Below are positions 33,855-42,967 of a DNA stretch of 46,446 nucleotides, one piece after another. Each line of letters begins with the position of its first letter. Position 1 is the stretch's first letter. The notes under the pieces were generated by a model. The model was not told the origin of the DNA, did not search any database, and was given only the letters and a program-made list of their open reading frames with translations. A program made the position numbers and the translations under genes. Source of the stretch: an uncultured Verrucomicrobiales bacterium (lineage in GTDB: Bacteria; Verrucomicrobiota; Verrucomicrobiia; Verrucomicrobiales; Akkermansiaceae); the NCBI GenBank assembly GCA_937969495.1, contig CALBVY010000029.1, positions 1-46,446 of the forward strand, written 5' to 3'.

Positions 33855-36572
33855 CTACTTAGGCAGCGCTCCCTCTTTAAAACGGCGTAGCTGCTTCATC
33901 AGCTGATTGAAATTATCCAACACTTGCGACTCTCCACGTGGTATCCCCTGGGCATTACCGATACTTGCAGCAACCGCACGCTCTCCCCACTCTACCGCTT
34001 TAGCCCGATTCCCACGAGCAAACCAAACTTCCCCCATCGTATCCAGATAAGCCCCCTGAAGAGGGCGTTCTTGCAAGGCCGCCTCAGCATGTTGATGCGC
34101 ATCGTCCAGACGCCGAACAGCACGGGACGCCAACCACGCAGCTGTATTTTGTGAGTTATGAGCACGAGGATAAGCTTCACAAACAGACGCGATATGGCGG
34201 TAACTATCCTCAAACCACCGATCATAATATGCCCCTAACCCAGCTTTTCTCAACGCTGGGAAAAAATGATCCGCTAGAGAGCCGTCACCAGGGATCAGCT
34301 GACGCGCTTTATCCAACTTAATTATTGCCTGTTCACGACCACCATTTTCCAACAGATACATAGCATGGTAGAAATTCGCATAAAAACGCACGCGTAATAT
34401 ACTGCTTAAATAACTACTCCTACTACGTCCACGCATGAGAATACTCGCACAAACTTCGTGAATAGCCGCAGCTTTTTGCCACTGTTTGGACGTGTATAAA
34501 TGCTCTCCAGATAAAGCAAGATACAAAATGGCGCTATCATATTCTGCAGAACCTGATGCCGCCATGATAGCAGCATGCTCACAGATAGCAGCCGCCTCAT
34601 CGTCATAGCCCGCGTTTGCTAGCTCCAATCCTATTCTATGCAACGCACTGGCATCGCCCATGCTTAACATTAAAGCTCGATCATAAGCTTCAGCCGCCTC
34701 ATCCACACGCCCCAGCTTACGCAAACTCATGCACCATTTCATCAGGGTTAAATAATCTCCTGGACGCTCCTCAACTATCGCAGCATAGGCGGGCTCTACC
34801 TTTTCCCAACGGTGTAGCAAGTAATCTAGATACATTTGGTAAGCCCTCCAGCGATTGTTCCGAGCTGCTATGATATCCAATAGCCGCGAGGCCTCTACGG
34901 CGTTATTGCGCTTAAATGCAAAATTAAACAGCGCCTCTATATACTTGTCTTTGATCAGATCTGGGTCCGGATTTTCACCGATGACAGCATCGAGTAGAGT
35001 TTGATGAATTTGGTCTGTCTCTTGATTTGTATCTGGTATGATTCCCGCTAGCAGAGCTAGCTCGTGTAGAGCTTGATTGATATCATCGGGGTTCCGCTTT
35101 TTAAGAACACCCCAGATCATTGTTACGTCATCACGAGCACCGAGGATTTTTTTCACCGATAAATCCATCATCATGTCTTCATTCCCCCGCTCTCTAGCAA
35201 ACGTAATCGCTAGCCAGCCGAGATCTTGTGAACGTAGCTTAGCAAGTAAATCAAACCATGCATCCGGGTCACCTTTCTCCAGTGCCTTCATGATCGGGCG
35301 CATCACTGATAGGGCGTGTTCTCCATGGCCGCGCCCGTCAAGAAATCCAGCAAGCATCAGTAGCCTGTCTTGTGCCTCTTTGTCCTCCAGGGCTACTGCC
35401 GTAACATCCTTGACCCATGTAGGGTAAGGAAGCTTGGCCGTCTTCGGAATACCTAATAACTCCAAACTACGCTGCGGCATTTCAATCCTATCAAAATAAT
35501 CAACAGCGGAGTTTTGATCATGACGAATCATCAGATCTACTGCCTGATCTCTATAACCATTCGCCGCTAAACAAGTAGCAACTCGACTAAAAGAATCTTC
35601 ATCATGATTCATCCCTGAGAGCTCAAAAGCAATGGCATCCGCCTTCCTGTCTTCACCTAACAATTTTAACTGCTGCATCTGGAAGCCCATACCAAGAATC
35701 GAGCTCACATCACCATTTTTTGCCAATGCCCTTAACAAGGGCAAGGAATCTCCTGTAAAAACAACCATCCCAGCAGCAAGATCATTGAATCCCGATTTCT
35801 TGGCTTCAGCGATTGCTGCTTTTACATCCCCATTAGCACGGTGCAGAGACATTCGCCACGCAGAGCCTTTTTTCTCAGGCATTGCCTTAGATTTCTCCAA
35901 CTGTTCTTTAAACTTTCCCTGGCGCACATAGAACCAAGCACGCATCAACATATTCCGCTCATCGTCACCAGTGAGTTCAAGAATTTCCGAGGCTAGATCA
36001 AAATTATCTAACATGATAGCATCGCGGACAGCTCGCGACGCAGCCTCCTTGACTAAAGTTGCCATTTTGGCTTGCGCAGCAGGACTCTTCTCAAGGCGCG
36101 CCAGATGCAGCACTTGTTGCCACTGTGAGATATCAATCAGTTTCCGCAGGATAACAAGCTGATCGTTCAGAGCACTACGGGAGAACCTTAAAACAAGTTC
36201 CTTAACCTCTTCGGGACTATTCGGAAGCACACCAGCAGATATATAGAGTACTAGCTCGCTAGCTCGTTTTGTAACTTCTGGATCTTTGTCATCAAGAACT
36301 GCGCGTAAGGAAGGGAGCGCAACTATACCTAGCTCCCATAGCTCCTGCATCGCCTTAACACGAATTGGGTAAGAATCGGCTCCGAGTTGCGCTACCAAAG
36401 CGGGGATATCGTTTTTCTCAGCAGGCTCATTTTTACCCTCAAAAGGAGGATCCTCCGCCTGAACCGAGATGGAGGTCAGGGTGAGGAGAATCATAGAAAA
36501 AAGCACCCCCATCTGAGGAGGACGCCAGCTAGGCACCTTCTTCTTTTGCCTACAGTTTTCGATTCTATCCAT
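33855..36572 (-). CDS. Large secreted HEAT/TPR-repeat protein
   Basis: From the ATG at 36572 the product has 905 residues. Upstream in-frame starts (36584 and 36587 ATG, 36626 TTG) would add up to 18. A signal peptide lies about 20 residues in (MGVLFSMILLTLTSISVQA). A HEAT-like segment follows (VAQLGADSYPIRVKAMQELW and VLDDKDPEVTKRASELVLYI), then a long helical solenoid with several TPR-type units, clearest between about 600 and 890 (for example DEAAEAYDRALML and AHQHAEAALQERPLQGAYLD). Such solenoids mediate protein binding in the periplasm. It precedes the small membrane protein gene and ftsZ on the same strand. No enzymatic motif is visible. The partner is unknown. Confidence 0.85.
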   Translation of the reverse strand: MDRIENCRQKKKVPSWRPPQMGVLFSMILLTLTSISVQAEDPPFEGKNEPAEKNDIPALVAQLGADSYPIRVKAMQELWELGIVALPSLRAVLDDKDPEVTKRASELVLYISAGVLPNSPEEVKELVLRFSRSALNDQLVILRKLIDISQWQQVLHLARLEKSPAAQAKMATLVKEAASRAVRDAIMLDNFDLASEILELTGDDERNMLMRAWFYVRQGKFKEQLEKSKAMPEKKGSAWRMSLHRANGDVKAAIAEAKKSGFNDLAAGMVVFTGDSLPLLRALAKNGDVSSILGMGFQMQQLKLLGEDRKADAIAFELSGMNHDEDSFSRVATCLAANGYRDQAVDLMIRHDQNSAVDYFDRIEMPQRSLELLGIPKTAKLPYPTWVKDVTAVALEDKEAQDRLLMLAGFLDGRGHGEHALSVMRPIMKALEKGDPDAWFDLLAKLRSQDLGWLAITFARERGNEDMMMDLSVKKILGARDDVTMIWGVLKKRNPDDINQALHELALLAGIIPDTNQETDQIHQTLLDAVIGENPDPDLIKDKYIEALFNFAFKRNNAVEASRLLDIIAARNNRWRAYQMYLDYLLHRWEKVEPAYAAIVEERPGDYLTLMKWCMSLRKLGRVDEAAEAYDRALMLSMGDASALHRIGLELANAGYDDEAAAICEHAAIMAASGSAEYDSAILYLALSGEHLYTSKQWQKAAAIHEVCASILMRGRSRSSYLSSILRVRFYANFYHAMYLLENGGREQAIIKLDKARQLIPGDGSLADHFFPALRKAGLGAYYDRWFEDSYRHIASVCEAYPRAHNSQNTAAWLASRAVRRLDDAHQHAEAALQERPLQGAYLDTMGEVWFARGNRAKAVEWGERAVAASIGNAQGIPRGESQVLDNFNQLMKQLRRFKEGALPK

Positions 36573-36662
36573 AAATTTAACCATCATCCTTACGTATGAA
36601 TTTGCAATGATATTAGTAAAAAGCAAGATTCAGAAGTAATTACCCAATGATTAGCGTGATAG

Positions 36663-37661
36663 CTACTTCAGCTGATCAATCCATTTTGCAGCATCTTTAA
36701 AGATTTTTTCCCTGTTCTCATCATACATCAGGAGGTGATAGGCATCTGGATAGAATTTTCGCGTCGTCGTTAACTCGTCTGGGAAACTTTGTGTAAACTT
36801 CTTAACACTCTCCGCGCCGGTAAAAACATCATGCCCGCCATGCAGCACAAGGACAGGGCACCTTACTTGCGCAGCCTGACGAGACATCTCACCTGCTAGA
36901 TTCCCAAGCTCAAGAAGTAGTCGTAAGGTGTAGCGACGAATATACCAGGCATTCTTAGCCGCCTGTTCTTCATGGATATCTGCCTGAGTGACCTGACGTT
37001 TTCCCTCATCGGAAAGTGACTCGAGCGAAAGACGTAAGGTGGGCAAAAGAAACGCGCTAACTCTTAGCGCCATGATCTTCCATGGTGCTACTTTCGCCTG
37101 GATATTAACAATAGGGGACGAGACGATCATCGCGTCTGGCTTCTTAGAACCAGGCGGAGTCTGGTGATAGGCATGCATGATAATCAAGGACCCCATACTC
37201 TCACCAAACCAGACCACCTTGGCATCTGGATATAGCTTCCGCACTAAATCAGTGAATGTGTAAAGATCCTTAAACCACTCTTTGGCATCGCGGATGTCAC
37301 CACGCCGTTCCACCTTGGGATCCATACCCTGGCCCCTCGTTTCTGCGGCGTAGAGAGCTGTTGTTGGATAGTTTTTTTTGAGAAACGCACCTAAATTATC
37401 ATAATCATCTGCGTGACCAGATATACCATGGACTCCTATAATAATTGTCTTTGGCTTAACCTCTGGCTTTTCGGATACCCACTTACTGTATCCTAATCGA
37501 TCTCCATCGTAGGTAATGTATTCTTGTTCCTGCAGCTGTGGTTTCACGTTAACTTGAGGTTTGCCATTGATGGCAGTGGCACATGACGACACCAGCACCA
37601 TAATCACACAGGCCATAGCAAAGCGCAGTGAGCTACGCCGTCTGGATACAATATCAGCCAT
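36663..37661 (-). CDS. Lipoprotein alpha/beta hydrolase (monoacylglycerol-lipase-like)
   Basis: A serine hydrolase of about 332 residues from the ATG at 37661. An in-frame ATG at 37718 would add 19 atypical residues. The N-terminus has basic residues, a hydrophobic stretch and a lipobox VSSC, so it is probably membrane-anchored through lipid. The nucleophile elbow is GESMG, with HGISGH as the likely oxyanion-hole segment. VLHGGHDVFTG carries the acid and the final catalytic His lies in DAYHLLMY. This matches the monoacylglycerol lipase/lysophospholipase family (Hydrolase_4). It probably acts on lipid esters at the envelope. It is divergent from the next gene, with a 100-bp gap. Confidence 0.88.
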   Translation of the reverse strand: MADIVSRRRSSLRFAMACVIMVLVSSCATAINGKPQVNVKPQLQEQEYITYDGDRLGYSKWVSEKPEVKPKTIIIGVHGISGHADDYDNLGAFLKKNYPTTALYAAETRGQGMDPKVERRGDIRDAKEWFKDLYTFTDLVRKLYPDAKVVWFGESMGSLIIMHAYHQTPPGSKKPDAMIVSSPIVNIQAKVAPWKIMALRVSAFLLPTLRLSLESLSDEGKRQVTQADIHEEQAAKNAWYIRRYTLRLLLELGNLAGEMSRQAAQVRCPVLVLHGGHDVFTGAESVKKFTQSFPDELTTTRKFYPDAYHLLMYDENREKIFKDAAKWIDQLK

Positions 37662-37761
37662 CAATGTGCCATCAGCATGATACCCGCTCCCCCTGATGGC
37701 AAGCTCCCATCTCCTCATACTACCGCTTGATCTTTCCCTAGTTCCAGTGTTCTCTTATTCC

Positions 37762-38142
37762 GTGCTTCAAATAGTTTTCAACGAAATCAGCGCTGCTGAA
37801 ATATCACGCCTAGACACGCTCGAGCAGCTTGAGCTCTTGGATGCATTTAAGGTAACTGAAACTGATCTACACAATCTAGATTCCAGCCATGATGAAGATG
37901 GCCATCACCTAGGCAAAATGATGCGTGATGGAAAAACTTTGTATCGCTTCCGGACAACAGATTTTCGGATCTATTTCGAAGTCGTTGATGAGTCCGTAGT
38001 CGTCCACCGGGTGCTCAGCAAAAACACCCTCTCAGATTTCCTTTTTAGATCAAAAATGCCTCTCTCTGAAGACGAGGAGCTCTCCCAGTCCAAACACTTC
38101 TGGAGCCTGATTGATGAAGGCCGTAATGCACGCCGCATGTAA
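37762..38142 (+). CDS. RelE/ParE-fold protein, orphan (no antitoxin beside it)
   Basis: A protein of about 126 residues from the GTG at 37762; the frame stays open upstream to 37696, but that would add an unlikely lead overlapping the region before the hydrolase. The pattern LYRFRTTDFRIYFEV followed by VVVHRVLSKNTL is that of the RelE/ParE toxin fold: a basic strand pair, then a strand leading to the active site. From memory, similar proteins occur singly in many Verrucomicrobia. No antitoxin-like small gene lies next to it, so it may be a housekeeping RNA-binding or RNase relative instead of a toxin. The extended acidic C-terminus (EDEELSQSKHFWSLIDE) is not usual for toxins. Confidence 0.7.
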   Translation: MLQIVFNEISAAEISRLDTLEQLELLDAFKVTETDLHNLDSSHDEDGHHLGKMMRDGKTLYRFRTTDFRIYFEVVDESVVVHRVLSKNTLSDFLFRSKMPLSEDEELSQSKHFWSLIDEGRNARRM

Positions 38143-38224
38143 TAAGCGCTGACACATAAACCCTCTTCCTGCAAAAGATTCTCTCTTTTCCTGATCAGAT
38201 CATTGTGATAGAAAACCTTTCATC

Positions 38225-38821
38225 ATGACTAAATGGATCGTTCACACTCTCATTTTTCTTTTTGTAGCAGGGATAGTCACTATGGCCTTTGTCAGCACCG
38301 ACAGTGAGGATGACACCAGCGCTGTTATCCAACTCCCAGCACTCATGTTAGCAGGCATCTACGCAGGTGGGCTATTTATCATGTATATCCTCCCTGCCAT
38401 CACGGATAAAGCCACGAACATGGTCTATGACTCTGGCGAGCAGGTAGAAAGTGACCCACTCCACGATGCCCGTGCCGCCCATGCGCGTGGCGACTACCAA
38501 GAAGCCATCGCAGTTTATCTCAGCGTCACTAATACCGATCCCTACAACCGCCTCCCATGGGTAGAAATCGCCAAAATCCAACACGATAATCTAGAAGATC
38601 CTGATGCCGCCATCCACACCTTGCGCAATGCTCTGGAAAGCAATGAATGGCCGATCGACGACGCTGCCTACTTCATGGGCCGCCTCTCAGAAATCTATAT
38701 TGAGGATAAAGAAGACCAGGAATCTGCGGCAGATGTCCTCAAACAAATCATAGAAACCTTTCCTGAAACGCGCCACTCAGCCAATGCCACACACAAGCTG
38801 CGTGAAATGGGAGAAATATAA
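38225..38821 (+). CDS. TPR-containing membrane protein
   Basis: A 198-residue protein with two hydrophobic segments (about 6-24 and 38-57) and a soluble helical part of 140 residues. Three TPR-like units are visible (ARAAHARGDYQEAIAVYLS, PDAAIHTLRNALES, ESAADVLKQIIETFPETRHS). It probably sits in the inner membrane with a cytoplasmic TPR domain that binds another protein. It lies 82 bp after the RelE-fold gene and 51 bp before comEC. No enzymatic motif is present. The ATG at 38225 has no Shine-Dalgarno motif. Confidence 0.78.
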   Translation: MTKWIVHTLIFLFVAGIVTMAFVSTDSEDDTSAVIQLPALMLAGIYAGGLFIMYILPAITDKATNMVYDSGEQVESDPLHDARAAHARGDYQEAIAVYLSVTNTDPYNRLPWVEIAKIQHDNLEDPDAAIHTLRNALESNEWPIDDAAYFMGRLSEIYIEDKEDQESAADVLKQIIETFPETRHSANATHKLREMGEI

Positions 38822-38872
38822 GCGCACCCCAGTCTAGCAGACCCCTCAAAACTAACAAAAATCACCAGCCTT

Positions 38873-41176
38873 GTGCTAACTTTTAGCCCTATCCGCAAGG
38901 CTCTTGTCCGCTGCCCGCTTTGGTCACTAATGATCGGAGTCATCCTCGGTGTTGTCTTTGGCGATCACTACGGCACGTCATGGTGGTGGCTAGGGTTACT
39001 CTGCGGCTCCATCCTTGGCATTTTAGTTCGTAACCAAGCATTGAGCCTATTTATAACAGGTACCATTCTCGCACACGGCCTACACGGGAGCACCATTGAT
39101 AGGCAACAATCTTGGGTGAAATCCTTAGATCCTACTCATCAAATCCGTCATACCGAGTTGACGGGTGTGATCATTGATACGGGAGCAAACGGTAGCGGAC
39201 CCTATTTAGTCAAAGTAACCAGTAACGATACACAACATCTGCTTCACTCAGGAGTCCGCATCCAACTTTCCATTCCTAGATCAAATCTCATAAATGAAAC
39301 AGCTAATCCCCCTCTCAAATATGGCGATCAAATCCACGCCACAGGAAACCTAACCATCATCCCCGAACTACGAAACCCTCATGGATTCGATCGCGCCAAG
39401 TGGCTCCATAGACAGGGCGCTAATCTAACTTTACACGCTCAGAAAGTCACCCCCATCAGAGGCATTCACCCCATGCGCCAACCACTGCGCATCACCAACG
39501 AGTGGCGGCTTCATTTACGTGATCAGATGACACTTGGGCTGGACAATAACTCTCAGGAGGCCCAGCTCATCCGCGCTGTAGTGTTAGGGGAGAGACCCCC
39601 ACAGCCCTCTACCATGCTAGAGGACTTTAGACACAGCGGCACCCTGCACGTCTTTGCTGTCAGCGGCCTCCACGTAGGCATGGTAGGCACGCTTATCGGT
39701 TTAGTCTTATGGTTTCTACGTGTCCCCCGCTGGATGCTTATCACACTAACCCTTCTAGGAATGGCTTCTTATGCTGGAATTACAGGACTACGCCCACCTT
39801 CGGTAAGAGCCGTTTTAATGGCTACAGTATTCCTATCAGGCTTCCTCATTCAGAGACGCCCCACCCTTATCAATAGCCTCGCTGCTAGTGCAGTAATCGT
39901 TTTACTCTGGGATGGCCATCAGCTTTTCACCCCAGGATTTCAGCTCTCCTACGGTGTACTTTTAAGCCTAGCATTACTAGCAGGCATGTGGGCTCGCGTT
40001 CTAAAACCCATGGCGCAAATCGATCCCTTCATGCCACATCTCCTCCTCACATCATGGCAGGAAATGCGACTCAATGTTAGGAAATGGCTAAAAAATTCAC
40101 TATCCATTTCAATGGCAGCGTGGATGGGATCAGCCCCCTTAATGTGGGTGCATTTCGGCATCATTACCCCCATCGCTGTTTTCGCCGGCATTCCTCTGAT
40201 GGTCATGGTATTTCTCATCCTCGCCATGACCATGTTCAGCCTGACGAGTGGCGCACTCTGGCAGCCAGCTAGCAGCATGATTAACCAAGCCACTGCCGTC
40301 ATCGCGCACGGGACTTACCAGACGGCATCTTTTTTTGCCCATTTGCCGGGGAGCTATTATTACAAAAAATCCGCAGCTGACGGAGAACGCCAAATCATCG
40401 TCTTTGATATCCCCCACGGTGGCGGATCTAGCCTCATCGATCTAGGTGGCGGAATACTGCTAGACTCAGGCAAGAAAAACCATTTCATGTGGCATGTCTT
40501 TCCTACTCTGGAAGCACGGAGGACATCTCTGGACTCCATCATCGTGAGCCACGCAGAATCTGCACACAGCGGCGGCATGAGCCAGTGCCTCAATCATTTC
40601 CAACCAAAACAAGCACTCATCCCACGAACAGATCTCCGCAGCACAAGTTATCAAGAGTTTCTCACTAAAGCACAGCAAACAACATGCAAACTCATTGTTC
40701 CTCAGAGAGCTCAAACCTTCCAGATTGAGCCCGGTGCCTATCTCGAAGTCCTCCATGCCCCTGCAGAGCTAGATGGCTATGGCCTCGCTGATGACACAGG
40801 CTTGGTAGTCCGTTTGCACTGGCAGGGCTGGCGGATTCTTTTCACAGGTGACGCAGGCTTTATCACCGAAACACGACTACTGGAATCAGGCATGGATCTA
40901 TGCGCAGATGTTATTGTCATGGGACGAAACTCAGACGATTTCTCAGGCACCGAGACTTTTATCCAAGCAGTCTCTCCACAGGCGATCATCAGTACCAATA
41001 CTGATTTCCCAGCCCACGAGCGTATCCCAAAACATTGGCGCATGTTCTTACAACGAGAGGGTATCACCCTATTTGATCAACAGATGACAGGTGCCGTGAC
41101 GATGAGTCTAGAAAATGACAGTCTCAGTATGAAACCCACACTCTCTGGAGCACAAACGCTTATCCTACAGCATTGA
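38873..41176 (+). CDS. comEC: ComEC/Rec2-family DNA uptake channel protein
   Basis: ComEC carries transforming DNA across the inner membrane. The 767-residue protein (GTG start) has an N-terminal DUF4131-like region with helices. An OB-like periplasmic segment follows, then the competence domain with its hallmark FAVSGLHVGMVG (about residues 258-269) and further helices. A C-terminal metallo-beta-lactamase-like domain (about 490-767) is thought to degrade one strand. Its metal motif is degenerate: SHAESAHSGG where the family has HxHxDH or HxDxDH. GDAG is retained. Length and order are normal for the family. No other competence gene is nearby. Confidence 0.92.
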   Translation: MLTFSPIRKALVRCPLWSLMIGVILGVVFGDHYGTSWWWLGLLCGSILGILVRNQALSLFITGTILAHGLHGSTIDRQQSWVKSLDPTHQIRHTELTGVIIDTGANGSGPYLVKVTSNDTQHLLHSGVRIQLSIPRSNLINETANPPLKYGDQIHATGNLTIIPELRNPHGFDRAKWLHRQGANLTLHAQKVTPIRGIHPMRQPLRITNEWRLHLRDQMTLGLDNNSQEAQLIRAVVLGERPPQPSTMLEDFRHSGTLHVFAVSGLHVGMVGTLIGLVLWFLRVPRWMLITLTLLGMASYAGITGLRPPSVRAVLMATVFLSGFLIQRRPTLINSLAASAVIVLLWDGHQLFTPGFQLSYGVLLSLALLAGMWARVLKPMAQIDPFMPHLLLTSWQEMRLNVRKWLKNSLSISMAAWMGSAPLMWVHFGIITPIAVFAGIPLMVMVFLILAMTMFSLTSGALWQPASSMINQATAVIAHGTYQTASFFAHLPGSYYYKKSAADGERQIIVFDIPHGGGSSLIDLGGGILLDSGKKNHFMWHVFPTLEARRTSLDSIIVSHAESAHSGGMSQCLNHFQPKQALIPRTDLRSTSYQEFLTKAQQTTCKLIVPQRAQTFQIEPGAYLEVLHAPAELDGYGLADDTGLVVRLHWQGWRILFTGDAGFITETRLLESGMDLCADVIVMGRNSDDFSGTETFIQAVSPQAIISTNTDFPAHERIPKHWRMFLQREGITLFDQQMTGAVTMSLENDSLSMKPTLSGAQTLILQH

Positions 41177-41340
41177 TCACACCATAATTCAGTGGACAAT
41201 CAGCTCTTCAGGTATCACTTTTTTGTGGCCTCAAAGAAACCGGCATCCACGTTATCGTTAGAAAAAACTTCAGCCTTCTACTCGCTCTGCGGTATCTTAA
41301 TCCGCTACGCACACACGTCTCCGTCATCACTCTCATCTCC

Positions 41341-42909
41341 TTGGCCGGTGTCGCCATTGGTGTGATGGTGCTCATCGTAGTGCTCTCCGTTTTTGGCGGT
41401 TTTGAGAAACTCGTAAAAGACAGAGTACTAAGCTACACGCCGCACATCACCCTAGAGAGAATCAGCCCTTGGCCCACTCCAGATGAACAACCTGATTTCA
41501 ATGTGGAGAAGGACTGGCGTGCTGTGGAGAGCGCCATGAGCTCACTCAAGGGCGTGGAAAGCGCCTATGCACTAGTGAATGATTTCATACTGTTAGATCG
41601 CAATGGCGCAGTCGCTCCAGCCTCTATGCAGGCTATCGATACCACCAATGAAGCACAGCTCCGCTCACTGGAAAAACTGATCAATCCTGGTGATGGCACT
41701 GCCGATATGGGACTAGGCGAAACTGCTGTCATCTCATCACTCACCGCAGAGAAATTTCAAATCCAAGTGGGCGATACCATTCAGATCCACACTAACCGTA
41801 ACCTGCAACAGCTTCAGCCAGCGATGGATCGTATCGGCGCAGATTCCGCATGGCTAAGCTACTCTGAGCCTATCGATTTCATCATCAACGATATGAAAAA
41901 AGCAGTAAAACCTGCCGGAGAAAAAGAAGCCGTAGCCATCACCGCTATTGAAAATTTTTACTTCAACAGCCTTCCCAATCTCAGAGATAATAATCTAAGA
42001 AACGGTGAAAAAGAAATCATCGAGAGTGTAAGAGACCACCTCGCAGATAGCCTTGAACGCACCACGGAACGGCCAGATCAAAGTGGTGACTACATCTTTG
42101 AAAAAGGCCACATGCAACAAGCCATTAAGCTACTACAAACATTAGAACAAATCGACACCAAGGAAGAAGACATCAACGATGTCAAAAACCTCAAAAACAT
42201 CGTCCTTCCCAAAGACCTCAAGGTCATCGGTATCTATCAAGCTACCCGCCACGCATACAGCCCAGATGTCTTTGTCCCTCTACCAACCGGACAAGACCTA
42301 ACAGGAGTAGGCGATGGCGTACGTGGCATCGCCCTTCGCTTAGACGATCCCTACTACGCAGCGCAAGTTCTCAATGAGGTAGTATTACCCAATATGCCAA
42401 ATGGTAATGACTGGCACGCTAAGACATGGATGGAGGACCACCAGCAACAGTTCTCATTGATTAAAACACAACGGCAGCTCCTCAGCTTCTCACTTTCTTT
42501 TATCATGATGGTCTCCGCATTTTCCATCATGGCCGTCATGTTCACTGTCACCATTCAGAAAAAGCGCGAAATCGGCGTCATGAAAGCACTCGGCGCAGCT
42601 CCCGCCCAGCTCATCCGAGTCTTCCTCTATCAGGGTGTTATCATCGGTCTCTTTGGCGGCCTGATTGGCCTCGGTATAGGCTATCTTGTTATTTTAAATC
42701 GGCAATCTATCCTAAGCATGTTTGCCTCTTGGGGCTTTGATCCTTTTCCTTCTGAATTCAATGGCTTCGAAGGCCTCCCAGCCATCCTAAACCCAGCGGA
42801 ATTCATCGGCGTATTTACGTTTGCCTTTGTGATGTGTATTTTTGCCACCCTCATCCCAGCCATTGCGGCCTCCCGCAGTGATGCCGCGAAATCTTTACGA
42901 AATATGTAA
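41341..42909 (+). CDS. LolC/LolE-type ABC transporter permease (FtsX-like)
   Basis: Inner-membrane permease of the type that extracts lipoproteins from the membrane. The first helix is in AGVAIGVMVLIVVLSVFGGF. The last three helices form the FtsX domain, with VTIQKKREIGVMKALGA, GLFGGLIGLGIGYL and a final helix before AASRSDAAKSLRN. From the TTG at 41341 it has 522 residues, but the conserved N-terminus (LALRYLNPLRTHVS) lies upstream of it in the same open frame, starting about 41281. No ATG, GTG or TTG occurs in that frame after the stop at 41185. The real start may be an unusual codon (ATC 41254 or CTG 41287). Between the first and second helices is an insertion of about 100 charged residues. 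No LolD-type ATPase gene is in the window. Confidence 0.85.
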   Translation: MAGVAIGVMVLIVVLSVFGGFEKLVKDRVLSYTPHITLERISPWPTPDEQPDFNVEKDWRAVESAMSSLKGVESAYALVNDFILLDRNGAVAPASMQAIDTTNEAQLRSLEKLINPGDGTADMGLGETAVISSLTAEKFQIQVGDTIQIHTNRNLQQLQPAMDRIGADSAWLSYSEPIDFIINDMKKAVKPAGEKEAVAITAIENFYFNSLPNLRDNNLRNGEKEIIESVRDHLADSLERTTERPDQSGDYIFEKGHMQQAIKLLQTLEQIDTKEEDINDVKNLKNIVLPKDLKVIGIYQATRHAYSPDVFVPLPTGQDLTGVGDGVRGIALRLDDPYYAAQVLNEVVLPNMPNGNDWHAKTWMEDHQQQFSLIKTQRQLLSFSLSFIMMVSAFSIMAVMFTVTIQKKREIGVMKALGAAPAQLIRVFLYQGVIIGLFGGLIGLGIGYLVILNRQSILSMFASWGFDPFPSEFNGFEGLPAILNPAEFIGVFTFAFVMCIFATLIPAIAASRSDAAKSLRNM

Positions 42910-42967
42910 GGTTCTAGTTGCGTATTTATCTCGTATATTGGGCATACCCTTGCCCTCTATTGATATC

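Noticed and set aside
37762-38142. Complete toxin-antitoxin operon
   Set aside because: Neither neighbour is a small DNA-binding antitoxin; the next gene encodes a membrane TPR protein.
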